Assembly (NCBI GenBank): GCA_947630885.1
Contig: CANRJI010000011.1
Location: forward strand, 1 to 17,819
DNA length: 17,819 nt
Origin: an uncultured Bacilli bacterium
GTDB lineage: Bacteria > Bacillota_I > Bacilli_A > RF39 > UBA660
Reading direction: 5' to 3'
Both the position numbers and the translations under genes were made by a program. This document shows, one piece after another, positions 1 to 7,363 of this stretch (position 1 is the first letter of the stretch; every line of letters starts with the position of its first letter). The notes beneath the pieces were generated by a model. It was not told the DNA's origin, searched no databases, and worked only from the letters and a program-made list of their open reading frames with translations.

Positions 1-63
1 TACGATAATACTTCAAACATTGACTTTTTTGATGTATATAAAGAATATAGTTATCACGCATGA
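1..63 (+). CDS. Possible 3' end of an upstream gene (partial)
   Basis: A 20-codon open frame runs in from the left edge and stops at TGA 61-63; it would be the C-terminus of a gene lying mostly outside the window. The amino-acid mix (Asp, Asn, Tyr, Phe, Lys) resembles the neighbouring proteins. A second frame is also open from the edge to TAA 80-82, so the choice is not secure. No complete gene in the window ends in TGA, which weakens this call a little. No family can be assigned from so short a piece. No promoter is obvious between it and ppaC, so the two may be cotranscribed. Confidence 0.35.
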   Translation, partial: YDNTSNIDFFDVYKEYSYHA

Positions 64-114
64 AATGGAACAGAGCCATTAAAAATACAAAAGGATATAT
101 TGAGGAGGAATGTG

Positions 115-1731
115 ATGGAAAAGATATATATATTTGGGCATAGAAATCCGGATACAGATAGTGTAACTTCAGCAATTACTTTAGCGCATTTGAAAAATCG
201 CTTAGGATTTAATGCTGTTCCTGCAGTTTTAAGTTCGATTAATATGGAATCAAAATATGCTCTTCAATATTTTAATACACCCGAGCCAATATTTTTAAAT
301 GATGTTAATATTAAAATTAAAGATTTATCATATACAAAGAACTACACAGTCAAAGAAGATGATTCAATATATGAAGCATATTTTAGAATGAACAGAGCGG
401 GAATTAGTAAAATACCTGTTGTCGATAAAGAAAAAAATTTACTTGGTATTTTAAGTATGAAAGATATTGCTAAAGATCAATTTGCTTTTAATTATAGTTT
501 TGTCGAAGCTACTTACGATAATATTTGTGAAGTTATAAAAGGAAAGTCTTTACTTAGATTTAATGATAAAATTGAAGGTAATTTATTGGTTGCAGCTTAT
601 AAAAGCACTACTTTTATTGAAGAAATTAATCTTGATAAAGATAGTATTTTAATCGTCGGTAATAGACATAGTATTATCGAGCATGCTGTAAACTTGGGTA
701 TTAAACTTATTGTAATTACTGGTAATGGGGAAATTAAAGAAGAACATCTAGCTATTGCTAAAGAAAATAAAGTTAATGTAATTGTTACACCATATAGTAC
801 ATTAGAAACAACAAAAGTATTTAATTTAGCAAATAGTGTTACAACTATTCTTAATACGGAAAAGGTTTTATGTGTAAATACTAATGACGATATCAATGAA
901 TTTATTAAAATTGCTAATAAAACGAGATATAGTTACTATCCTGTTTTAAATAAGAAAGAAAAGTGTCTTGGTATTATAAGACTATCTGACGTTAGTTTTA
1001 GTCATAAAAAAGATGTTATATTAGTCGATCATAACTCTTATGAACAGAGTGCTATTGGGCTAAGAGATGCTAATATTCTTGAAATAATCGATCATCATAA
1101 CATTGGAGCAATTGGTACTAATATGCCAATTAGTTTTCGAAATATGCCAGTAGGTAGTACCAATACAATTATCTATAATATGTATAAGGAAAGTAGAGTA
1201 GCTATTACAAAAAATATAGCGGGACTTATGCTTTCAGGAATTTTATCAGATACGTTAATTTTAACTTCTCCTACAACTACTAAATATGATAGAGAAGCGG
1301 TTAAATATTTAAGTAAAATTGCTAAAGTTAATTATGAAAAATATGGTTATGATATGATTAAAGCTGGTTCTTCATTAAAGGGTATGACGAAAGAGCAAAT
1401 TCTTTATAAAGATTATAAAAATTATACGATTAATAATAATAAGATAGGACTAGGACAAATTATTACGCTTGATATTAAAGAAATTATGAAAGAACAAGAG
1501 GAATATATTGCTTTATTAAATACCGTAGCGGAAAGTAATAATTACTTCTTTGTCTGCTTATTTATTACAAACATTCTAGAAAATGGAACATATATTTTAT
1601 TTAGTGATAGAGCAAAAGAAGTTTTGGAATCAGCTTTTGGAATACAGGATATCGAGCAAGGTCATTTCCTTAAGGGAATTGTTTCCCGCAAGCAACAAAT
1701 TCTTCCGGTTCTAATGAATGAGATGGAATAA
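115..1731 (+). CDS. ppaC: Manganese-dependent inorganic pyrophosphatase, CBS-DRTGG type (family II)
   Basis: Hydrolyses pyrophosphate to two phosphates in the cytoplasm, pulling polymerase and ligase reactions forward. The 538 residues show the DHH-family order: motif GHRNPDTDS at 8-16 (His9, Asp13, Asp15 as metal ligands), VDHN at 304-307, IDHHN at 325-329, GILSDT at 375-380, and the DHHA2 signature with Lys422 and SRK at 524-526, diagnostic of family II enzymes. Between motif I and the rest lie a CBS repeat (about 72-122), a DRTGG-like domain (about 130-245) and a second CBS repeat (about 248-300). That is the arrangement of adenine-nucleotide-regulated clostridial enzymes, so control by AMP/ADP or diadenosine polyphosphate is expected. 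Length is normal for CBS-PPases. ATG 115 is chosen because GAGGAGG lies just upstream; an in-frame TTG at 100 would bury that ribosome site in the gene. Confidence 0.95.
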   Translation: MEKIYIFGHRNPDTDSVTSAITLAHLKNRLGFNAVPAVLSSINMESKYALQYFNTPEPIFLNDVNIKIKDLSYTKNYTVKEDDSIYEAYFRMNRAGISKIPVVDKEKNLLGILSMKDIAKDQFAFNYSFVEATYDNICEVIKGKSLLRFNDKIEGNLLVAAYKSTTFIEEINLDKDSILIVGNRHSIIEHAVNLGIKLIVITGNGEIKEEHLAIAKENKVNVIVTPYSTLETTKVFNLANSVTTILNTEKVLCVNTNDDINEFIKIANKTRYSYYPVLNKKEKCLGIIRLSDVSFSHKKDVILVDHNSYEQSAIGLRDANILEIIDHHNIGAIGTNMPISFRNMPVGSTNTIIYNMYKESRVAITKNIAGLMLSGILSDTLILTSPTTTKYDREAVKYLSKIAKVNYEKYGYDMIKAGSSLKGMTKEQILYKDYKNYTINNNKIGLGQIITLDIKEIMKEQEEYIALLNTVAESNNYFFVCLFITNILENGTYILFSDRAKEVLESAFGIQDIEQGHFLKGIVSRKQQILPVLMNEME

Positions 1732-1740
1732 TATTTTAAG

Positions 1741-1772
1741 AAAAGAAAAATCGGTATGGGATTTTTCTTTTT
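1741..1772 (+). terminator. Rho-independent terminator after ppaC
   Basis: A perfect 12-bp stem, AAAAGAAAAATC (1741-1752) against GATTTTTCTTTT (1760-1771), encloses the 7-base loop GGTATGG. The right arm itself supplies the U-rich tract. It starts 9 bp after the ppaC stop and separates ppaC from the ackA promoter. The stem is AT-rich, so its strength is uncertain. Confidence 0.75.
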
Positions 1773-1806
1773 ATGTTAATTTTTGCTTTCTAAATAAGTG
1801 GTTATC

Positions 1807-1815
1807 TGCTATAAT
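1807..1815 (+). promoter_or_regulatory. Extended -10 promoter of ackA-nrnA
   Basis: TG-C-TATAAT is an exact extended -10 element (TATAAT at 1810-1815). The -35 at 17-bp spacing (1787-1792, TTTCTA) is poor, which is usual for extended -10 promoters. Transcription would start near 1822, giving a leader of only about 16 nt that begins almost at the AGAGGTG ribosome site. Confidence 0.7.
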
Positions 1816-1837
1816 ATTAGAAGAAAGAGGTGTTATA

Positions 1838-3022
1838 ATGATTATATTAGCAGTTAATGCTGGTAGTTCATCACTTAAATTTACAGGATTTGAAATGCCT
1901 AGTGAAAGGGTACTTATAAGTGGTGTATTTGAAAGAATAGGTATTGGAAATAGTTTTTATACAATTAAACTAAATGGAGAGAAGACGAAAAAAGAAATGG
2001 ATCTTCCTGACCATAAAGTTGCTTTTGAAACTCTAATTAAAGAACTTATGGATAATAAAATTGTTGAAAGTCTAGATGAAATTAAAGGTGTCGGTCATAG
2101 AATAGTTCAAGGTGGCGCATATTTTGATAAAACAGAAGTTGCTACACCAGAAGTTATCGCTAAAATAGATGAGTTATCTAGTTTGGCTCCACTTCATAAT
2201 CCTCCAGCAATTGTTGGTATTAATGCTGCGAAAGCAGTTATGCCTAATGCTCTTCAAACAGTAGTTTTTGATACAGCTTTTCATCAAACTATGGCTCCAA
2301 CAGAATATATGTATGCTGTTCCTTATGCTTGGTATAAAGATTATGGTGTAAGAAAATATGGTGCTCATGGTACAAGTCATAAGTTTGTATCACAAAGAAT
2401 GAATGAAATTTTAGGAAGAACGGATACAAAGCTTATTACTTGTCATATTGGTAATGGTGCTAGTATCAGTGCTGTAAAAGATGGTAAATGTATCGATACT
2501 TCAATGGGACTTACTCCTAATGCCGGATTAATTATGGGCTCGAGATGTGGAGATATGGATGCTACTGTCGTTACTTATGTTATGGAAAAGACAGGAATGT
2601 CTCCAAAAGAGATGGATACTGTTTTGAATAAACAAAGTGGTCTTTTAGGAATTAGTGGTGTTAGCAGTGATTCAAGAGACATTGAAGATGGAATTAAGAG
2701 TGGAAATGAAAGATGTATTTTAGCTCAAGAAATGTATGTCAAGAGAATTGTCGAATATATTGCTAAATATTATGTTCTTTTAGGTGGATGCGATGCAATT
2801 GTCCTTACAGCTGGAGTAGGAGAAAATTCAATTAATACAAGAAAACAAATTCTTGATAAACTTGCTGTCCTCGGTATTAAAATATCTGAAGAAGATAATA
2901 ATGTTAGAGGAATAGAACAAAAGATTACAACTGATGATTCAACTATTCCTGTTTATATTATTCCTACGAATGAGGAACTAATGATTGCTAAAGATACTTA
3001 TTCTCTAGTGTTACAAGGGTAA
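1838..3022 (+). CDS. ackA: Acetate kinase
   Basis: Interconverts acetate plus ATP with acetyl phosphate plus ADP; in fermentative Firmicutes it mainly makes ATP. The 394 residues show the ASKHA kinase pattern: VNAGSSSLKF at 6-15 (Asn7), GHR at 86-88 (Arg88), LAPLHNPP at 116-123 (His120), FDTAFH at 144-149 (Asp145), YGAHGTSH at 174-181 (His177), CHIGNGAS at 202-209, MGSRCGD at 233-239 (Arg236), GVGENS at 326-331 and TNEE at 377-380 (Glu380). These match the known catalytic set. Family motifs are slightly altered: GHRIVQGG instead of GHRVVHGG, and GDMDA where GDIDP is usual. ATG 1838 follows AGAGGTG at 5-nt spacing and gives the canonical N-terminus; an in-frame ATG at 1718 would overlap ppaC and its terminator. 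No phosphotransacetylase gene is in the window. Confidence 0.95.
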   Translation: MIILAVNAGSSSLKFTGFEMPSERVLISGVFERIGIGNSFYTIKLNGEKTKKEMDLPDHKVAFETLIKELMDNKIVESLDEIKGVGHRIVQGGAYFDKTEVATPEVIAKIDELSSLAPLHNPPAIVGINAAKAVMPNALQTVVFDTAFHQTMAPTEYMYAVPYAWYKDYGVRKYGAHGTSHKFVSQRMNEILGRTDTKLITCHIGNGASISAVKDGKCIDTSMGLTPNAGLIMGSRCGDMDATVVTYVMEKTGMSPKEMDTVLNKQSGLLGISGVSSDSRDIEDGIKSGNERCILAQEMYVKRIVEYIAKYYVLLGGCDAIVLTAGVGENSINTRKQILDKLAVLGIKISEEDNNVRGIEQKITTDDSTIPVYIIPTNEELMIAKDTYSLVLQG

Positions 3023-3023
3023 T

Positions 3024-4004
3024 ATGAATAATACGTACAAACAAATTTTTAAAGAAATAAAAAAATATAAGACGATTGTTATTGCAAGACATATTGGAGC
3101 GGATCCTGATGCTTTAGGGGCACAATTTGCTTTAAAAGATATGATTCTAAATTTATTTTCTGATAAAGTAGTTTATGCAGTTGGTAATCCGGCGAGTAGA
3201 TTTAAATTTTTTGGGAATAATGAAAAAATAGATGAAGTAAATACCAATAAGGCTTTATGTATTGTTTTAGATACACCTGATATTAAAAGAATTGATGGTG
3301 CTAATATAAGTAATTTTGAATCAGTTATTAAAATTGACCATCATCCATTTATTGAAAAATATGGAAATATTGAATATATTGATGATAATGCTTCTAGTAC
3401 AAGTCAAATAATATTAGAATTTGCTTTTTATAATAAAATTACGATAACGAAGGCTTGTGCGGAAAAATTATATTTAGGAATTGTTGGAGATACAGATAGA
3501 TTTTTACATGATTATACTTCACAAAAAACTTTTGCCTTAGTTAATAGACTACTTGAAGAAACAGATATTGATTTTACTTCACTATATAAAAATTTATATC
3601 ATAGGCCTTTCGCAGAAGTTAGATTTCAAGGATATATTTATCAAAATTTAGTTTTGACAGAAAATGGTGTTGCTTATATTAAAATTACAGATAAGACAAT
3701 GCGAGAATATGGAGTCGATAGTGCTGCCGCGGGAAATATGATTAATGATTTAAAATTTGTCAATGAAATTATTGTTTGGGTTTTCTTGTCAGAAGACATT
3801 AAAACGGGATTAATTAGGGCAAATATTAGATCAGTTGGTCCTTATGTCAATGAACTTGCTACTAATTTTGGTGGCGGTGGTCACAAGTATGCTTCAGGAG
3901 TTAAACTTAAGACTTGGGATGACTCTGATAAGTTAATTGAAGCTTTAGATGAACTTGCTAAGGAATATAAAAAGGCAAATACTTTAAATGAAGAAAATTT
4001 ATAA
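3024..4004 (+). CDS. nrnA: DHH/DHHA1 phosphoesterase, NrnA-type oligoribonuclease / pAp phosphatase
   Basis: Predicted to degrade RNA oligonucleotides of a few bases and, by family analogy, to dephosphorylate pAp to AMP. The 326-residue protein has the DHH domain motifs RHIGADPDALG at 22-32 (His23, Asp27, Asp29), LDTPD at 82-86, IDHHP at 104-108 and GDTDRF at 155-160. The DHHA1 substrate-binding loop GGGGHKYASG lies at 283-292. Length and order are typical of NrnA. The ATG starts one base after the ackA stop and AAGGG sits in the end of ackA, so translation is probably coupled and the two genes share a promoter. It is the second DHH-superfamily enzyme within 4 kb; lacking CBS and DHHA2 parts, it is not a pyrophosphatase. 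The exact substrate (nanoRNA, pAp or c-di-nucleotide products) cannot be read from sequence. Confidence 0.85.
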   Translation: MNNTYKQIFKEIKKYKTIVIARHIGADPDALGAQFALKDMILNLFSDKVVYAVGNPASRFKFFGNNEKIDEVNTNKALCIVLDTPDIKRIDGANISNFESVIKIDHHPFIEKYGNIEYIDDNASSTSQIILEFAFYNKITITKACAEKLYLGIVGDTDRFLHDYTSQKTFALVNRLLEETDIDFTSLYKNLYHRPFAEVRFQGYIYQNLVLTENGVAYIKITDKTMREYGVDSAAAGNMINDLKFVNEIIVWVFLSEDIKTGLIRANIRSVGPYVNELATNFGGGGHKYASGVKLKTWDDSDKLIEALDELAKEYKKANTLNEENL

Positions 4005-4006
4005 TT

Positions 4007-4036
4007 GATACAAGTAAAGGCTTGTATCTTTTTATT
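4007..4036 (+). terminator. Rho-independent terminator after nrnA
   Basis: GATACAAG (4007-4014) pairs perfectly with CTTGTATC (4021-4028) across a 6-base loop, followed by TTTTTATTTT. It begins 2 bp after the nrnA stop and its U-tract runs into the -35 region of the sufC promoter. Confidence 0.85.
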
Positions 4037-4063
4037 TTCAAAAGGTAGGAAACGTGCTATAAT
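4035..4063 (+). promoter_or_regulatory. Promoter of the suf operon
   Basis: TATAAT at 4058-4063 has an upstream TG (4055-4056), giving the same TGCTATAAT extended -10 as ackA. TTTTCA at 4035-4040 is a 4/6 match to a -35 at 17-bp spacing. The leader to the sufC ATG is about 16 nt. No IscR/RirA-like palindrome or other iron-responsive site was recognised around it. Confidence 0.7.
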
Positions 4064-4085
4064 GATAGAGGAATGAGGGATTTAT

Positions 4086-4856
4086 ATGTTAAAGATTAAT
4101 AATTTGGAAGTTTCAGTTACAGGAAAGAAAATTCTAAAAGACTTTAATTTAATTATAAATGATGGAGAAATTCATGCCATTATGGGTCCTAATGGTGTAG
4201 GAAAAAGTACTTTATCAAGAGTTATTATGGGAGATGATAACTATAAAATTACTGGTGGAACAATTACTTTTGATGGAGATAATTTATTACCTTTAACAAC
4301 AGATGAAAGGGCAAAAAAAGGTATTTTTCTAGCAATGCAATATCCAATGGAAATTGATGGGGTATCTAATCAAGACTTTTTAAGAACGGCGATATCCGCT
4401 AAAGAACAAAAAAGAATTGGCTTATATGATTTTATTTTACGTTGCGAAAAGGGTGTCGAAGAACTATCAATGGATAAAGACTTAATTCATAGAAGTTTAA
4501 ATGTTGGATTTTCTGGTGGAGAAAAGAAGAAAAACGAAGTTTTACAAATTAAACTTTTGAAACCTAAATTTATTATTTTAGATGAACTTGATTCAGGATT
4601 AGATGTCGATAGTCTTAAAATTGCCAGTGAAAATATTGCTAAATATAAAGAAGAAAACCCTGAAACCGCAATTCTTATTATTACACATCATCCTAAAATT
4701 TTAGAATATTTAAAACCACAGTATATTCATATTATCGATAATGGAACGATTGTTAAGACGGGAGACGCTAGTCTTGCTTTAGATATTGAAAAAAATGGTT
4801 ATAGTAATTATAAAAATGGGAAAAATGATATAATTAATGAGGATAATTATGAATAA
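4086..4856 (+). CDS. sufC: SufC, Fe-S cluster assembly ATPase
   Basis: ABC-type ATPase that drives conformational change of the SufB/SufD scaffold during cluster assembly in the cytoplasm; it has no membrane partner. In 256 residues it shows Walker A GPNGVGKST (34-42), Q-loop Gln85 in AMQYP, the SufC-type signature GFSGGEKKKNEVLQ (141-154), Walker B FIILDELDSGLD (162-173, catalytic Glu167) and the H-loop His201 in ITHHP. The SGGEKK-N-E signature and LDSGLDVDSL segment separate SufC from transporter ATPases. GAGGGA lies 5 nt before ATG 4086. First gene of the operon; its last 8 bases overlap the start of the next gene, indicating coupled translation and 1:1 production with the scaffold. Confidence 0.95.
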   Translation: MLKINNLEVSVTGKKILKDFNLIINDGEIHAIMGPNGVGKSTLSRVIMGDDNYKITGGTITFDGDNLLPLTTDERAKKGIFLAMQYPMEIDGVSNQDFLRTAISAKEQKRIGLYDFILRCEKGVEELSMDKDLIHRSLNVGFSGGEKKKNEVLQIKLLKPKFIILDELDSGLDVDSLKIASENIAKYKEENPETAILIITHHPKILEYLKPQYIHIIDNGTIVKTGDASLALDIEKNGYSNYKNGKNDIINEDNYE

Positions 4857-5613
4857 AATAAAAGTAGTTAATAATAGAATTATTCCTTTTGATTGTGATG
4901 ATGTTTTGATTAATGAAAGTAGTATTCGTTTTATGAAAAATGGAGACTGTTATATTGAGTATATTGATTCTGATAATGTAAGTATTAATATTAATATCGA
5001 TAGTAATGTTTGTATTAATCTTTTTGAATATTCAGAAAATGAAAAATTAGATATAAATATTAATTATAATCTTGATAAAAAAGCATCGCTAATTTTAAGT
5101 AAATTTTATTGTAATGGTAATACAAAAGCAAAAATTACAATTAATTTAAGAGAAGAAAAAGCAAATATTAAATATAATTTTTCGAGTATAAGTAATGGTA
5201 TTGAAGACTATAATGTTAATATTTATCATTTGGCTAAGCAGACAACGAGTGATGTTTTTAACAAAGTGATAGCAAGAGAAAATAGTAGTAATTTTTTTGA
5301 TATCAACAGTTTTGTGGAAAATGGTATTAAAGATTGCACTTTAAATCAACAGACGAGAATTATTACTTTAGGAGACTCAGATAATAGAATTAATCCTAAT
5401 ATGTTTATTGGAGAAAATAGTACTGTTGCTACACATTCTTCAACGATTGGAAGTATTAGTGATGATGATTTATTTTATTTGATGTCGAGAGGAATTGCCT
5501 ATAAAGATTCGGTTAATTTGATTATTAAGGGAATGATTCTTTCAAATATTAATACTAATATGGAGACAAGAGAGAAAATACTTAAAATACTTGATGGTAT
5601 TGGAGGTGAATAA
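4849..5613 (+). CDS. sufD: Short SufB/SufD-family scaffold protein (SufD-like core)
   Basis: Predicted scaffold partner of SufC. The 254 residues carry only the beta-helix core and the C-terminal SufC-binding helix of the SufB/SufD family. The core follows the pattern YHLAKQTTSDVFNKV (126-140), an FxxxxxxxxG repeat segment (149-162), LNQQTR (165-170), then THSSTIGSISDDDLFYLMSRGI (195-216). His196 aligns, by hand, with the functional His of SufD. The Glu of the SufB EHE motif is replaced by Ser, and no Cys aligns with the key SufB cysteine; the cysteines are 16, 34, 55, 88 and 163. Typical SufD and SufB have about 420-470 residues, so the N-terminal region is absent. It is not a fragment: it has its own TGAGGA ribosome site 5 nt before ATG 4849, overlapping the sufC stop. 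No sufB follows in this operon. Naming it SufD rather than SufB or SmsB-like is tentative. Confidence 0.8.
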   Translation: MNKIKVVNNRIIPFDCDDVLINESSIRFMKNGDCYIEYIDSDNVSININIDSNVCINLFEYSENEKLDININYNLDKKASLILSKFYCNGNTKAKITINLREEKANIKYNFSSISNGIEDYNVNIYHLAKQTTSDVFNKVIARENSSNFFDINSFVENGIKDCTLNQQTRIITLGDSDNRINPNMFIGENSTVATHSSTIGSISDDDLFYLMSRGIAYKDSVNLIIKGMILSNINTNMETREKILKILDGIGGE

Positions 5614-6810
5614 ATGAAGAGAGAAGACTTTAAAATTTTAGATAATAATTTAGTCTATTTTGATAATGGAGCAACAACTTTAAAGCCAAAGTGTGTACGA
5701 GACGCTATTATTAAATACTATGACCAGTACAGTGCTAATGCTCATAGGGGAGACTATAAAATTAGTGCTATTGTCGATAATTTATATGAAAAGACAAGAG
5801 AGAAAGTTAAGAATTTTATTGGTGCAAAGGAAACTTCAGAGATTGTTTTTACGAGTGGAACGACTAATGGTATGAATATGATTGTCTTTGGCTTTTTTAA
5901 AGACTATCTAAAAGAGGGCGATGAGGTATTAATAACTTTAAGTGAACATGCTTCAAACATTGTTCCATGGTTTATCTTACAAAAAGAGATGGGAATTAAG
6001 GTTAAATATATTGATTTAGATGATAATCATGAGGTGACAGTACAAAACGTCAGAAAAGCAATTACGGATAAGACAAAAGTTGTATCACTTGCCCACGTTA
6101 CTAATGTTATTGGTGATGAAAGGCCTATTAAAGATATTGCTAAAGTTTGTCATGAAAATAATATTCTTTTAGTTGTTGATGCTGCACAAAGTATTGCCCA
6201 CAAAAGAATAAATGTTCAAGATTGGGATATCGACTTTATGGCTTTCTCAGGACATAAAATGTATGGCCCAACAGGAATTGGGGTTCTATATGGAAAGTTT
6301 GATTTACTAGATAAGATGAAGCCAAGTAATTATGGTGGAGGAATGAATGCTATTTTTACGAAAGATGGATATGTTGAACTTAGAGAGATTCCAACACGAT
6401 TGGAAGGTGGAACACCAAATATTGAAGGCGTTATTGGTTTAGGGGAGGCTATTTCTTATATTGAAAGTATTGGAATAGATAAAATTAGTGAATATGAAGA
6501 AGAATTAAAGAAATACTTAATTAGTAAACTTAGTGACTTAGATTTTATTGAAATTTATAATAAAGAAAATAAGGGAAATATTGTTGCTTTTAATATAAAA
6601 GGTGTTTTTGCCCAAGATACGGCAGTGTATCTCGATAAGTATAATATTTGTGTTAGAGCGGGTAATCACTGTGCTAAAATGATAGATAATGTATTTAATA
6701 TTAGTAATACAGTAAGAATTAGCTTGAGTTTTTATAATACAAAAGAAGAAATTGATTTACTTATTAATGTACTTAAGAATAGTAGTAACATTTGGAAGGA
6801 AATATTATAA
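5614..6810 (+). CDS. sufS: SufS cysteine desulfurase (group II, PLP-dependent)
   Basis: Takes sulfur from L-cysteine, leaving alanine, and holds it as a persulfide for SufU. The 398-residue class-V aminotransferase fold shows TSGTTNGMN (80-88), HVTNVIGDERPI (161-172), DAAQSIAHK (189-197), the PLP lysine in FSGHKMYGPTG (Lys215) and the group II active-site loop RAGNHCA with Cys353. Compared from memory with Bacillus SufS, the His 19 residues before the catalytic Cys, which swaps onto the SufU zinc, is Gln334 here, and the loop has Asn351-His352 rather than two His. GGAGGTGA lies within the end of the preceding gene and the ATG directly follows its stop codon. Desulfurase activity is well supported; the details of handover to SufU may differ. 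Confidence 0.95.
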   Translation: MKREDFKILDNNLVYFDNGATTLKPKCVRDAIIKYYDQYSANAHRGDYKISAIVDNLYEKTREKVKNFIGAKETSEIVFTSGTTNGMNMIVFGFFKDYLKEGDEVLITLSEHASNIVPWFILQKEMGIKVKYIDLDDNHEVTVQNVRKAITDKTKVVSLAHVTNVIGDERPIKDIAKVCHENNILLVVDAAQSIAHKRINVQDWDIDFMAFSGHKMYGPTGIGVLYGKFDLLDKMKPSNYGGGMNAIFTKDGYVELREIPTRLEGGTPNIEGVIGLGEAISYIESIGIDKISEYEEELKKYLISKLSDLDFIEIYNKENKGNIVAFNIKGVFAQDTAVYLDKYNICVRAGNHCAKMIDNVFNISNTVRISLSFYNTKEEIDLLINVLKNSSNIWKEIL

Positions 6811-7238
6811 TGGATAAAGATATGAAAAGAAGTATTATTCTTGATAATTATCAAAACCCTGATAAAAAAATGGTAAGTGGAGACGAATATATTAAGATTA
6901 ATACGAGAAATGTAAGTTGTATTGATAACTTGGATATTTATTTAAAAGTAAATAATGGTATTATCGAAGATATTACTTTTGAGGGAGAAGCTTGTGTAAT
7001 TAGTATATCATCTACTAATATTTTGATTAATCTTCTAGTGGGTAAAAAAGTTGAAGATGGCATTGGTATTATTGATAATTATCTTAAAATGATTAATGAA
7101 GAAGAATATGATGCTAGTAAATTAAGAGAACTTATGGTATTTGATGATACTTCAAAACAACCATCGAGAATAAAATGTGCTACTCTTTCGGCGAATGGAA
7201 TAAAGGAATTTTTAGAGAAAAAGAAAAATCACTCGTAA
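6810..7238 (+). CDS. sufU: SufU zinc-dependent sulfurtransferase
   Basis: Receives sulfur from SufS and passes it to the SufC-scaffold complex. The 142-residue IscU-like fold keeps the expected zinc ligands: Cys37 and Asp39 in SCID, Cys62 in GEACVIS and Cys123 in RIKCATL. The longer spacing between the second and third Cys is the SufU-type pattern, as opposed to scaffold-type IscU. The usual Cys-Gly-Asp is Cys-Ile-Asp here. ATG 6810 shares one base with the sufS stop (TAATG), and GGAAGGA lies upstream inside sufS; an in-frame TTG at 6792 would lose that ribosome site. Last gene of the operon. Confidence 0.93.
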   Translation: MDKDMKRSIILDNYQNPDKKMVSGDEYIKINTRNVSCIDNLDIYLKVNNGIIEDITFEGEACVISISSTNILINLLVGKKVEDGIGIIDNYLKMINEEEYDASKLRELMVFDDTSKQPSRIKCATLSANGIKEFLEKKKNHS

Positions 7239-7256
7239 TAAATGAGTGTTTTTTTT
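7225..7256 (+). terminator. Rho-independent terminator of the suf operon
   Basis: CACTC (7230-7234) pairs with GAGTG (7244-7248), and AAAAA upstream can pair with part of the following run of eight T (7249-7256). The hairpin includes the sufU stop codon in its loop (7236-7238), so a ribosome finishing sufU would cover it. Confidence 0.75.
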
Positions 7257-7300
7257 GTGTATCAACAGGAACTGTCTATAAATTTATTTTGGTTTTCTTC

Positions 7301-7328
7301 TATCAACAGTTTTGGTTGATATTTTTAT
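7301..7328 (+). repeat. Inverted repeat in the suf-polC gap, possible second terminator
   Basis: TATCAAC (7301-7307) and GTTGATA (7315-7321) form a 7-bp stem with a 7-base loop, followed by TTTTTATGATATTTTT. It could back up the suf terminator or be a protein-binding site. A further direct copy of TATCAACAG lies at 7260-7268, giving three TATCAAC heptamers in about 60 bp. Confidence 0.4.
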
Positions 7329-7363
7329 GATATTTTTAGAAAAATATACGATGAGAAAAAAGT

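Noticed and set aside
100..114. In-frame TTG start five codons upstream of ppaC ATG
   Set aside because: It would place the GAGGAGG ribosome site inside the gene; ATG 115 gives the canonical family N-terminus.
1718..1837. 40-codon N-terminal extension of ackA from ATG 1718
   Set aside because: It overlaps the ppaC end, its terminator and the ackA promoter, and has no family match; MIILAVNAGSSS from ATG 1838 is the standard start.
4837..4848. Upstream ATG 4837 for the SufD-like protein
   Set aside because: It lacks a ribosome site, while ATG 4849 has TGAGGA at 5 nt spacing.
7259..7309. TATCAACA sites as DnaA boxes or an origin
   Set aside because: Each differs from TTATCCACA at two positions and there is no cluster, DUE-like layout or dnaA/dnaN gene nearby.
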